Shown: positions 15,641 to 23,637, numbered from the stretch's first letter. The stretch: DNA of 25,811 bases from an uncultured Bacteroidales bacterium (GCA_905234775.1 CAJOJC010000016.1:1-25811); one strand, 5' to 3'. Notes: a model not told the origin generated them from the sequence alone. A program made the numbers and translations.

Positions 15641-17050
15641 ATGCTAAACAAAGAAACATACATCAGAAGGCGCTCGGAGCTGTTTCAGCTTATGAAGGGC
15701 GAGAAGGGAGTAGCGCTTTTTATCGGTAACGTCGCCTCGGCAGCGCAGTATCAGGAATGTGCATATAAGTGGAGGCAGGACAGTACATGGCTATATTTGT
15801 TCGGAATCGACGAGCCGCGCCTTGCCGCGACGATAGACCTGGAAACCGGCGAGACCGTGTTGTTCGGCGACGATTGCGATATCGACGATATTATCTGGAA
15901 CGGTCCGACCCCGTCGATAGCCGACCATGCCGCAAGTGCCGGAATCGAGAAGACCGCGCCCTATGGGGCTCTGGCCGCCGCGATTAAGGGCAGGCCGGTC
16001 CATTTCGTGCCGGTCTCGCGCTGGTACAACGCCGTTATGCTCGGCAATCTGCTGGGCATGAAGCCGGAGGAGACCTTCCGCGCCGGAAAGAAGGGCTGCC
16101 CCAAGGCCTCGCTGCCGCTTGTGAAAGCGCTCGTCAAGATGCGCCTGGTCAAGGACGCCGAGGAAATCGCGCTCATCGACGCCGCATGCGTGCTCGGGCA
16201 GGAGATGCACACCGTGGCCCGCAAGGGCATCAAGATCGGCCAGATCGAGCAGCAGATAGTCGGCGACATGGAGGCCGTCTCGCTCGCGAAGGGCTGGGGC
16301 GTGAGTTTCGAAACGATCCTGACTCAGCACGGCGAGGTCTTCCACTGCCACTCCCATGCCCAGGCGATCGAGCCCGGCCGACTGCTGGTAATCGACGCGG
16401 GCCTTGAGAGCAACGAACACTATGCGTCCGATTTCACCCGCACCTACCCGACGGGCGGCAAGTTCACTCAGAAGCAGCGCGACGTCTACCAGATCGTCTA
16501 CGAGTGCAACCAGCTCGCGTTCGAACTGACCCGGCCGGGCGTGACTTACCGCGAGGTTCATATCCGGGCGATGGAGCATATGCTCGCGCGGCTCGGGGAG
16601 CTGGGCCTGGTCCATGGCGACCCGGCTTCCTTGGTTGCCGACGGATTAGCGGGGCTCTTCTGCCCTCACGGTCTGGGCCACAACATGGGCCTCGACGTCC
16701 ACGACATGGAAGACTACGGCGAGGACTTGGTGGGATATGATGCAGATCAGGTTCGCTCTGACCAACTGGGGCTGGGAAGTTTGCGTATGGCTCGCAGGCT
16801 GGTGGCAGGCAATGTCATTACCGACGAACCTGGTATTTACTTTATCCCGGCGCTTATCGCGAAGTGGAAGGCCGAAGGTATCGGCAAGGGCGCGATTGAT
16901 TACGCACGGCTCGAGGAGGGATACCTTGATTTCGGTGGTATCCGCCTGGAGGACGATGTGCTGGTTTTGCCGGATGGCGCCCGACGTCTTGGAGGGCCAA
17001 GGCTTCCCGCCTCGCCTTCCGAAATTGAAGAGGCGATGGCTAAAGATTAG
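15641..17050 (+). CDS. pepP: Xaa-Pro aminopeptidase (M24B, PepP type)
   Basis: This 469-residue enzyme has an N-terminal AMP_N domain (about 1-140) and a C-terminal pita-bread metallopeptidase domain. It removes N-terminal residues preceding proline. The dinuclear metal ligands are visible: D252 (VIDAGLE), D264 (DFTRTYP), H347 (HGLGHNMG), E396 (DEPGIYF) and E437 (GIRLEDDV). Supporting histidines H343 and H354 (LDVHD) are also present. Length is normal and all catalytic residues are intact, so it should be active in the cytosol. The comF gene follows after 3 nt. Confidence 0.93.
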   Translation: MLNKETYIRRRSELFQLMKGEKGVALFIGNVASAAQYQECAYKWRQDSTWLYLFGIDEPRLAATIDLETGETVLFGDDCDIDDIIWNGPTPSIADHAASAGIEKTAPYGALAAAIKGRPVHFVPVSRWYNAVMLGNLLGMKPEETFRAGKKGCPKASLPLVKALVKMRLVKDAEEIALIDAACVLGQEMHTVARKGIKIGQIEQQIVGDMEAVSLAKGWGVSFETILTQHGEVFHCHSHAQAIEPGRLLVIDAGLESNEHYASDFTRTYPTGGKFTQKQRDVYQIVYECNQLAFELTRPGVTYREVHIRAMEHMLARLGELGLVHGDPASLVADGLAGLFCPHGLGHNMGLDVHDMEDYGEDLVGYDADQVRSDQLGLGSLRMARRLVAGNVITDEPGIYFIPALIAKWKAEGIGKGAIDYARLEEGYLDFGGIRLEDDVLVLPDGARRLGGPRLPASPSEIEEAMAKD

Positions 17051-17053
17051 ACC

Positions 17054-18217
17054 ATGGACACTCGCCTGCTTAAACTAAACTTCAAAGATACACTCTCGGC
17101 GTTAGCAGATTTGCTGATGCCGAGAGTGTGTCTTGTCTGCGGGCGGCCTTTGTATTTGCGCGAACGGTTCCTGTGTCTTCCCTGCTCCTGCGATCTGCCC
17201 CTCACCCGCTACGAGAAGTGGGAACACAACCCCATGGCTGATAAATATAACTCACGTATATTGGAACACGTCACCCCCGATACATCCCTCGACGTCTCCC
17301 CCGATACACCCCTCAACGTCTCCCCCGATACATCCCACAACGTCTCCCCCGATACACCCCTCAACGTCACCCCCGATACACCCCTCGACGTCACCCCCGA
17401 TTCATCCCTCGACGTCACCCCCGACCAGATCGGGGGTCCTGGATGCCCGGTCGCAGCTGGGTATGACACCTGTCAGCCCTACCAGCGGGCGGCGGCGCTG
17501 TTTTTCTACCGCCGCGGGTCGGGGTACGACCAGATTACGCAGGCGCTGAAGTATGGAAGGTATTTCGCGGCGGGAAGACACTTCGCGGCGATGTTGGGAC
17601 AACGGCTGCGGGAGTCGCCGCTGTTTTCAGACGTGGATCTGGTGGTACCTGTTCCTCTCCATTGGACGCGGCGGGTGCGGCGCGGGTATAACCAGGCGGA
17701 GGTGATTGCGCGCGAAATCGCGCGCGCCCTCTCCGCCCGGCGCGCGGACTGGGGCGGCGACCCGACTGGGACGTGCAAAGTAGCCTCTTCCCTGGTCGCC
17801 GCCTCCCCCGCCCTGGTCGCCTTCGCCCCGCGCCTCCTGCGCCGCGTCCGCCGCACCAAGACCCAGACACGTGTCGCAGACTCCTCCACTTCCAGTATCG
17901 ACGCTCGTTCCGCCAACGTCTCCGGCGCTTTCGCGGTAAATCTAAAAGAGCTCTCCCGCAATAGACAGAGCGTGCATACCTGGTCCGATTTACTACCAGG
18001 TGTGTGCAAAAAAGGCCAAAAACGCTCATACCTGGCGTCTTTTTTTGCCAGGTATGCACAGCATGCCGACTTTAATACGAACAAAATCCGTCACATTTTG
18101 CTGGTAGACGACGTTTTCACCACGGGCGCGACCCTGGCTGCCTGTCATGACGCTCTCCGAAAAGCCTTCGGTCCCGAAGTCCGCATCTCCGTCGCCACCC
18201 TCGCCTTCGCAGAATAA
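17054..18217 (+). CDS. comF: ComF-family phosphoribosyltransferase expanded by repeat insertions
   Basis: The N-terminal zinc ribbon is present (C26, C29, C41, C44), as are the ComF segments RAAALFFYR, ALKYGR, VVPVPLHWTRRVRRGYNQAE and the PRPP-binding motif LLVDDVFTTGAT (about 349-360). ComF proteins act in DNA uptake and related ssDNA processes. At 387 residues it is roughly 150 longer than usual. Residues 73-138 are six 8-residue units such as VTPDTSLD and VSPDTPLN plus a palindromic element. Residues about 307-335 (from VHTWSDLLPG) encode two hairpins just before the PRPP motif. A low-complexity stretch about 235-275 may be a further expansion. No stop or frameshift is seen, so a functional enzyme with large surface loops is possible, though decay cannot be excluded. 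Confidence 0.85.
   Translation: MDTRLLKLNFKDTLSALADLLMPRVCLVCGRPLYLRERFLCLPCSCDLPLTRYEKWEHNPMADKYNSRILEHVTPDTSLDVSPDTPLNVSPDTSHNVSPDTPLNVTPDTPLDVTPDSSLDVTPDQIGGPGCPVAAGYDTCQPYQRAAALFFYRRGSGYDQITQALKYGRYFAAGRHFAAMLGQRLRESPLFSDVDLVVPVPLHWTRRVRRGYNQAEVIAREIARALSARRADWGGDPTGTCKVASSLVAASPALVAFAPRLLRRVRRTKTQTRVADSSTSSIDARSANVSGAFAVNLKELSRNRQSVHTWSDLLPGVCKKGQKRSYLASFFARYAQHADFNTNKIRHILLVDDVFTTGATLAACHDALRKAFGPEVRISVATLAFAE
17270..17413. repeat. Six tandem 24-nt repeats inside comF
   Basis: Six units of 24 nt begin gtc(a/t)cccccgat and continue (a/t)cacc or (a/t)catcc, then ctcgac, ctcaac or cacaac. They encode VTPDTSLD, VSPDTPLN, VSPDTSHN, VSPDTPLN, VTPDTPLD and VTPDSSLD. The unit equals the left arm of the adjoining palindrome plus about 10 nt, and a single copy is found at 8100-8123 in the kinase gene. 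Confidence 0.9.
17414..17467. repeat. Composite palindromic element, copy 5 (in comF)
   Basis: A 54-nt double palindrome with gtcacccccgacc/gatcgggggt arms followed by the imperfect pair atgcccggtc/ctgggtat and a tgac end. It is the same length and order as 8124-8177 but on the coding strand here. It encodes VTPDQIGGPGCPVAAGYD. Confidence 0.85.
17972..18056. repeat. Two variable-stem hairpins inside comF
   Basis: The first hairpin (17972-18007) has a 13-bp stem, three of the pairs G-T, with loop ccgatttact. The second (18027-18056) has perfect 10-bp arms catacctggc/gccaggtatg and a 10-nt loop. Both carry an ACCTGG/CCAGGT core related to the hairpins downstream of the gene, and both are translated in frame. 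Confidence 0.75.
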
Positions 18218-18854
18218 CACTACCACGCTTAGGAAATGGTCCTCAACATTACTGAGGAGGCTATGCACGGACGAAGAGAGAATAATACTCAAACCACAGG
18301 TCACGGCGTTTTAGGGCTTGACCTGTGGAATTTTTGTTAAAGGTGTGCGGGGCGTTTGCGGAAGGTCTCTTTTTGAGGGTGACACCTTCCGCACGCAAAA
18401 TGCATTACAGGTACTTGTGGGGCAATATGACTGCGGAAGGTCTGCCTCGTAAGAACCGGGCGATTATTTGTTACAAGATGTTCGATTATTGATTCGTGAT
18501 GACTCTTGGCGTGGGGAATAAGTGGTTGGCACACAGCCAGATAAGTGAATTAGGTCTGTCGATTTCGGCAGACCTAATTTGATGATTTTACTGATAATCA
18601 GGAGGTTATCTCCCACGCTGAAGTTCGAAGTTGATGAAGGAGTGCGATTGGGGTGTCTGCCACACCAGGACGCGCAAGGTGGAAGAATAGTGGTGACACC
18701 TTGCGCGCTAGAAGGCGTGTGATGGGGTTTTGCGCACAAGGTCCCCGCCTTGGAATTCCACCTTGTGCAAAAACAGCGGGGACCGCCCTCAAAACACAGC
18801 TTATCGACGGAAAACGGGCCCGGAAGGAGACCGGGGGCTGCGCCGGGCAGGGGA
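18218..18854. repeat. Non-coding convergent region with an array of AGGT...ACCT hairpins
   Basis: These 637 bases between comF and clpB contain no credible gene. I find five larger hairpins. They are at 18294-18328 (ccacaggtca/tgacctgtgg), 18358-18392 (gcggaaggt/accttccgc), 18548-18579 (aattaggtctg/cagacctaatt), 18671-18707 (cgcgcaaggt/accttgcgcg) and 18734-18768 (gcacaaggt/accttgtgc). The second, fourth and fifth have loops of exactly 17 nt. A lone half-site, ctgcggaaggt, lies near 18431-18441, and a small 6-bp hairpin at 18240-18258. The core AGG..CCT is constant while flanking stem bases differ with compensation. Confidence 0.8.
18294..18335 (+). terminator. comF: Possible comF terminator
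   Basis: A 10-bp perfect stem (ccacaggtca/tgacctgtgg) followed by aattttt, 77 nt after the comF stop. It also belongs to the AGGT...ACCT hairpin family, so termination may be incidental. Confidence 0.5.
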
Positions 18855-20893
18855 CTATTTGTTGCGGATCACCACGCGGCCGTCGGCGGCGTCGACTTCG
18901 ACGGCGGCGTCGCGGCGGATGCGTCCGTCCAGGATCTCCACTGCAAGCTGGTTCACCAACTCCCTCTGGATCAGACGCTTAACGGGACGCGCGCCGAAGT
19001 CGGGATCGTAGCCGTCGCGGACCATTAAATCCTCAAACGCCTTGGTCCAATTCAGAGCGACATTCTCCTCCTCGAGCTTCTTCTGAAGCAGGCGCATCTG
19101 GATGCCGACTATCTGCCGGATATCGTCCGTGGTCAGAGGATGGAATACTATTGTCTCGTCGATACGGTTCAGGAACTCCGGACGCATCCTCAGCCGCAGT
19201 TCTTCCTCTCGCAGGTTCGAGGTCATAATGATAACCGTGTTCTTGAAATCGACCGTGCGGCCCTTGTTGTCGGTAAGCCGGCCGTCGTCGAGAACCTGCA
19301 GGAGGACGTTGAACACGTCGGGATGGGCCTTCTCGATCTCGTCGAGCAGCACGACCGAATAGGGCTTGCGCCGCACGGCTTCGGTAAGCTGGCCGCCCTC
19401 GTCATAACCCACGTATCCCGGAGGCGCGCCGACCAGACGGCTGACGGTATGGGACTCCTGGTACTCGCTCATGTCGATACGGGTCATCATGGACTCGTCG
19501 TCGAACAGGAACTCGGACAGCGCTTTCGCGAGCTCGGTCTTGCCAACGCCGGTCGTGCCCAGGAAGAGGAACGACCCGAGCGGACGGTGCTCGTTCGAGA
19601 GACCCGCACGCGAGCGGCGGACGGCGTCGGCCACTGCCCGAATCGCTTCGTCCTGGCCCACGACCCGCTTGTGGAGGGCCGTTTCCATGTTCAGCAGCTT
19701 GTCCTTCTCGCTCTGGAGCATCTTGCTCACGGGGATGCCGGTCCAGCGGGCCACGACCTCCGCGATGTCTTCGGGGGTGACGGCCTCGGTCACGAGCGGA
19801 TCCTTCACGGCCGCCTGACGCGCGAGCAGGTCGTCGATCTTCTTCTGCGCCTCCGCGATCTTGCCGTAGCGCAGCTCGGCCACCTTCCCGTAGTTGCCCT
19901 CGCGCTCGGCGACCTCGGCCTGATGGCGCAGGTCCTCCAAGAGCTGGCGAGCGGTCTGAATCTCGTTCAGGATGGTCTTCTCCTCGTTCCAGCGCTTGCC
20001 AAGCTCAGCACGCTCGGCCTGCTTTTCGGCGAGTTCGGACTCGATCTTCTGGGTCTTGAGCGACGTCCCCTCGCGCTTGACCGCCTCCTTTTCGATCTCG
20101 AGCTGGCGGATGGCGCTGTCAAGCTCGGCAATCGGCTCGGGGACGGAGTTCATCTCCAGACGGAGCTTCGCCGCCGCCTCGTCGATCAAGTCGATGGCCT
20201 TGTCGGGGAGGAAACGGCTGGTAATATAACGGTGCGACAGGTTCACTGCCGCGATGAGGGCGTCGTCCTCGATGCGGACATGGTGATGGTTCTCATAGCG
20301 CTCTTTGTCGCGATCGACTCGGCCGGCGAGGGCTCGTCGACCATGACCTTCTGGAAACGGCGTTCGAGGGCCTTGTCCTGCTCGAAGTACTTCTGGTATT
20401 CGTCGAGGGTGGTGGAGCCAATCGTGCGCAGCTCGCCGCGGGCAAGCGCCGGCTTGAGGATGTTCGATGCGTCCATGGCGCCGGTCGAACGGCCCGCGCC
20501 CACGAGGGTGTGGATCTCGTCGATGAAGAGGATGATCTTACCCTCGCTGTCCACGACCTCCTTCACGACCCCTTTCAGACGCTCTTCGAATTCGCCCTGA
20601 TACTTGGCGCCTGCGATAAGTGCGCCCATATCGAGGGCCCATATCTTCCTGTCTTTCAGGGTCTCGGGGACCTGGCCGTTGATTATTTTCTGGGCTATGC
20701 CCTCGGAAATTGCAGTCTTACCCACGCCCGGTTCGCCGACCAGGATGGGGTTGTTCTTGGTCCTTCGCGACAGAATCTGGAGGACCCTTCTTATTTCGTC
20801 GTCACGCCCGATCACCGGGTCGAGCTTACCCTGCGCGGCTTTCTCGCACAGGTCGATGGCGTATTTACTCAAGAATTCGTATTTGTGCTCCAT
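18855..20893 (-). pseudogene. clpB: clpB disaggregase gene, N-truncated and frameshifted
   Basis: Two overlapping frames together encode ClpB, the Hsp100 disaggregase. Frame one starts at the ATG 20893 ([15 protein letters not shown]) and carries the D1 Walker [10 protein letters not shown] and Walker [10 protein letters not shown]. Frame two carries the coiled-coil middle domain and D2, with Walker A GTTGVGKTELA and LLDEIEKAH. Three lesions are visible. First, the Clp_N domain (about 145 residues) is absent because the secG terminator lies directly upstream. Second, near 20308-20316 the sequence goes from [10 protein letters not shown] straight to DKERYENHH with loss of the expected ILRGLK-like residues and a change of frame. 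Third, in D2 MTSNL joins LRMRPEFLNRIDE through a few residues where about 30 are usual. A sequencing error could explain the frameshift but hardly all three, so a decaying copy is likely. Confidence 0.75.
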
Positions 20894-20904
20894 AGCGTAC
20901 AACA

Positions 20905-20939
20905 ATTAAAAAACCGATCGTCCTTTCGGACAACCGGTT
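20905..20939 (-). terminator. secG: Rho-independent terminator after secG
   Basis: On the minus strand, arms aaccggttgtcc and ggacgatcggtt (12 pairs, two of them G-T) close a GAAA loop and are followed by TTTTTT. It ends the sigma-54/lptE/TPR/secG transcript and lies only about 12 nt before the clpB ATG. Confidence 0.9.
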
Positions 20940-20988
20940 GAAGGTCAAATTATGTTCCACTGACAAAATGTCAGCGGGCGCCGGGTTA

Positions 20989-21318
20989 TTACTCCTCGTC
21001 GGGGTTGGCCTGGATAGGAGTTGCAGGGAAAGCGGGCTCTTCGACCACGTTTTCGATCTGGTCGGTGATGTCGACCGTAGTAGTCTGGGACTTCGTTGCG
21101 AACGAAGCGATGATCGAGACTATTGCGATAAATGCTACGAGACCCCAGGTAATCTTCTCGAGGAGGTCTGCTGTCTGGCGGACGCCGAAAGTCTGGTTTC
21201 CGGCGGTGAAGTTGCTGGCGAGGCCCTCGCCCTTACCGTTCTGGAGCAGAACAACAAGCACCAGGAGAATAGCGGCGATGACGATCAGGACCACGAGTGT
21301 TGTGAATAATGCGTTCAT
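20989..21318 (-). CDS. secG: Preprotein translocase subunit SecG
   Basis: This 109-residue protein has two transmembrane helices (about 5-25 and 57-75) separated by the SecG signature LLQNGKGEGLASNF and a loop ending RQTADLLEKITW. SecG assists SecYE/SecA protein export at the inner membrane. An acidic C-terminal tail (VVEEPAF, NPDEE) is typical of Bacteroidetes homologues. It is the last gene of the four-gene transcript, 7 nt after the TPR-like gene and followed by a strong terminator. Confidence 0.95.
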   Translation of the reverse strand: MNALFTTLVVLIVIAAILLVLVVLLQNGKGEGLASNFTAGNQTFGVRQTADLLEKITWGLVAFIAIVSIIASFATKSQTTTVDITDQIENVVEEPAFPATPIQANPDEE

Positions 21319-21325
21319 ATCTTTT

Positions 21326-21898
21326 TTAATCTATTTTTTCAATAAGGGCTGCAAAGTAAGCACTTTTTTCCGGATATCGCAAACTAAGTTTCGAATAAAT
21401 CTCCTTTGCCTTGTCTTTATAGCCCTGATCCAGGTAGACTTTCGCGAGCGACTCCGTACAGAAATCGGTGAATTCCTCAACTGGATCCGCCGCTGCCGGA
21501 GCCGTGTCCTGGCCGGCAAAAGAGGAGAAGATATTGTCCTGCTCGAGGCGAACTCCCTCGTACTGCTCGGCGGTAAAGTAGTCTCCGCCGACCACGAAGA
21601 CCTGACGGCCTTCGCGGCGCTTCGCTCCGGGGGCGAAGTAGCCCTCGATAAGGTCTCCGACCGGAGCCTCGGTCCCCTTCGCCCTGGCCTGCTCGACCAG
21701 GTTGAAGATGAGCCTGCGGGATCCCATGTACAGGGCCTGCTCCGCGTACTTTTCGTCCGACCATGCCCCTTCGCCCAACAGCGCCATACGGCGGCACAGC
21801 TCGGCCCTGGCGAGCGCGAACCATGGGTAAAGGCTCACCACCCCGTTCAGTTCCTCAAGATTAAGGGTCTTGAGGTCTATGAGGTTCTTCTTTACCAT
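21326..21898 (-). CDS. TPR-like protein of the lptE-secG block
   Basis: This 190-residue protein has no signal peptide. The C-terminal part (FCTESLAKVYLDQGYKDKAKEIYSKLSLRYPEKSAYFAALIEKI) is a TPR-type helical pair with the usual Y/A-L-Y-P spacing. The N-terminal part (SLYPWFALARAELCRRMALLG) is also helical. A gene like this commonly sits between lptE and secG in Bacteroidetes, but its function is not known to me. It overlaps the lptE stop by 7 bp and precedes secG by 7 nt, indicating co-translation. Confidence 0.8.
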   Translation of the reverse strand: MVKKNLIDLKTLNLEELNGVVSLYPWFALARAELCRRMALLGEGAWSDEKYAEQALYMGSRRLIFNLVEQARAKGTEAPVGDLIEGYFAPGAKRREGRQVFVVGGDYFTAEQYEGVRLEQDNIFSSFAGQDTAPAAADPVEEFTDFCTESLAKVYLDQGYKDKAKEIYSKLSLRYPEKSAYFAALIEKID

Positions 21899-22401
21899 TG
21901 GGCTACGGTAGCGTTGAAGATATCTTCGACTATTTTATCGACTATTTCTGCGCAGAGGGTAGATTCGACGGCGTCCAGAGACGTTGTCGACTCATAATCT
22001 CCATAAGCAGAGAAACTCTTGCCGGTAAAATCTTCCTCAGGGTATTTGCGGTTTGTGAAATCCACCTTCACTGTAACGGTCAGACGGTTCATCGCGGCGA
22101 CGTCTCCCGCGGTAACCGCGGAAGCGCGGACGTCGTAACCGGTCACCTGGCCAGTTATCTCCAGATCTCCGTCCATGTCTACCTGCTCGAGATTCGTCAT
22201 GCGGCGGAACTGGTTCCTGATCGCTTCAGTAAGGTCGTTACTCAGCGAAGGGTTCACCTTCATGGCCTTGTACTCGACGTAGTTGATGGTGATAGTCTTC
22301 ACGTCCGGCTTGATCGAGGTTCCGGAGAAGGAATATATGCCGCACGCGGTCACTGTGAGCACCGCGAGGCCTAAGGCAAGTATGCGGAGGGTCTTCTTCA
22401 T
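21892..22401 (-). CDS. lptE: LptE-family LPS-assembly lipoprotein
   Basis: The 169-residue protein has a lipoprotein signal (LALGLAVLTVTAC, Cys 20) followed by GIYSFSGTSIKPDVKTI, the start typical of Bacteroidetes LptE. Later features are NDLTEAIRNQFRR, DGDLEITGQVTGYDV and RLTVTVKVDF. LptE plugs and assists LptD in delivering LPS to the outer membrane. It overlaps the sigma-54 activator stop by 4 bp and the TPR gene start by 7 bp. Length and motifs are normal. Confidence 0.88.
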   Translation of the reverse strand: MKKTLRILALGLAVLTVTACGIYSFSGTSIKPDVKTITINYVEYKAMKVNPSLSNDLTEAIRNQFRRMTNLEQVDMDGDLEITGQVTGYDVRASAVTAGDVAAMNRLTVTVKVDFTNRKYPEEDFTGKSFSAYGDYESTTSLDAVESTLCAEIVDKIVEDIFNATVAQW

Positions 22402-23594
22402 CGGGCGGATTTCTTTTGGAGCGAGAGCCAGCGGTAGATGGTCCTTTCGGACACACCCAGCTCGGCGGCTGCGGGTTTCACTTTTCCGTCGTATTTCGCG
22501 AGGGTCGCGGCGTACAGTTCGTCATTGCTCTGGCGGATCGATTTCACGGCCGGGGCTGCGGGCTCGGAGGGCTGGGATTCCTGCCATTCGGCGTCTTCTT
22601 CCTCGGGAGCGGGAGTGCTCACGGCGGGGCCTGCGGGCTGCGACTGGACTATCTTTTTCAGGCGGTCTACCTCCTGCTTGAGGTCCAGGATCGCCTTCAC
22701 GATCGCACGCATGTCGTCGTCGCTCATCCTGCTTCCTCCGCCCTGCGGAGCGTCTACGATCGCGGGAAGGACCTGCTCTGCCTCCTGCGGCATATGGGGC
22801 AACAGCGCGGCGGCGTCCAGCTCAACGCGATCTGCTCCGGGGGTGATGGGCTTCGACTCCATCACCGTCAGCGCTTCGGTGAAGTTCTTGAGCTGGCGGA
22901 CATTGCCCGGCCAGCGGTAGTTCTTCAGAACCGAAATAGCCTCGTGTGTGAGCGAAATCTTACACAGGCGGGAGCGCTCCGAAAAGTCGGACGTAAACTT
23001 CCTGAACAGGAGATAAATGTCGTCCTTGCGGTCGCGAAGGGCAGGCATCTTGATCTGGAAGGCGTTCAGACGGTAGTAAAGATCCTCGCGGAATTTACCG
23101 GTCTCTACTGCATGGAGAAGGTTGATATTCGTCGCCGCTATGATGCGGACATTGGTCTTTTCGACCTTGGAGGAACCGACCTTGAGGTACTCGCCGTCCT
23201 GGAGAACCCTCAGGAGCATTGCCTGGGTCTCGCGGGGAAGCTCGCCGATTTCGTCGAGGAAAAGGGTTCCTCCGTCTGCCTCTTCGAAGTAACCCTTACG
23301 GGTAGCCACCGCGCCGGTGAAGGAGCCTTTTTCATGGCCGAAGAGTTCTGCGTTGATAGTACCCACGGGGATAGCGCCGCAGTTGACCGCCAGGAACGGG
23401 GCGGTACGACGGCGACTGTTGTCGTGGATGATGCGCGGAATTACGTCCTTACCGGAACCGTTCTCACCGGTGATGAGCACGGCCAGATCGCTCGGCGCAA
23501 CTACGCCGGCCATCTCGATCGCAAGGTTCAGGGCGGCATCGTTTCCGATGATGTCGTACCTGTTCTTTATTCTTTGTAATTCCTGTGTATCCAT
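22398..23594 (-). CDS. Sigma-54-dependent transcriptional activator (AAA+ / Fis-type HTH)
   Basis: From the ATG at 23594 the protein has 398 residues; a GTG at 23609 would overlap the -7 box and is rejected. It has Walker A GENGSGKD (43-50), the sigma-54 contact loop GSFTGA (90-95, a Ser variant of GAFTGA), Walker B LFLDE (111-115) and WPGNVRQL (228-235). The C-terminal Fis-type helix-turn-helix is AAELGVSERTIYRWL (about 376-390). There is no N-terminal receiver or sensor domain, so activity is probably set by another protein or by its level. A low-complexity linker rich in P, E and A (about 318-350) precedes the HTH. It is the first gene before lptE. Confidence 0.92.
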   Translation of the reverse strand: MDTQELQRIKNRYDIIGNDAALNLAIEMAGVVAPSDLAVLITGENGSGKDVIPRIIHDNSRRRTAPFLAVNCGAIPVGTINAELFGHEKGSFTGAVATRKGYFEEADGGTLFLDEIGELPRETQAMLLRVLQDGEYLKVGSSKVEKTNVRIIAATNINLLHAVETGKFREDLYYRLNAFQIKMPALRDRKDDIYLLFRKFTSDFSERSRLCKISLTHEAISVLKNYRWPGNVRQLKNFTEALTVMESKPITPGADRVELDAAALLPHMPQEAEQVLPAIVDAPQGGGSRMSDDDMRAIVKAILDLKQEVDRLKKIVQSQPAGPAVSTPAPEEEDAEWQESQPSEPAAPAVKSIRQSNDELYAATLAKYDGKVKPAAAELGVSERTIYRWLSLQKKSAR

Positions 23595-23608
23595 TTTGTC
23601 GCAGCCCA

Positions 23609-23616
23609 CAAAGATA
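23609..23616 (-). promoter_or_regulatory. -7 box (TATCTTTG) for the sigma-54 activator operon
   Basis: Perfect TAnnTTTG on the minus strand, 14 nt before the ATG at 23594. Confidence 0.7.
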
Positions 23617-23629
23617 CTTAAAAAATCCT

Positions 23630-23637
23630 TATCTTTG
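23630..23637 (+). promoter_or_regulatory. -7 box (TATCTTTG) for the OmpA/TPR lipoprotein gene
   Basis: Perfect TAnnTTTG on the plus strand, 18 nt before the ATG at 23656. It is identical to the opposing box and only 13 nt from it. Confidence 0.7.

Noticed and set aside
17270..17467. CRISPR-like array in comF
   Set aside because: Units are contiguous with no spacers, are translated in frame, and no cas genes are nearby.
18464..18739. Small minus-strand frame in the hairpin region
   Set aside because: Its translation runs through hairpin arms, has no domain and no promoter or plausible start context.
20243..20246. clpB as two separately translated subunits (GTG start at 20246)
   Set aside because: The 4-bp overlap is fortuitous: the true frame continues upstream of the GTG as ClpB sequence to about 20310, so the split is a frameshift.
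20960..20974. Short hairpin ctgac/gtcag downstream of secG
   Set aside because: A 5-bp stem without a T-run; the strong terminator follows immediately, so no role is claimed.
22416..23579. 387-codon plus-strand frame opposite the sigma-54 activator
   Set aside because: Antisense shadow of a clearly functional regulator; no start signals or domain.
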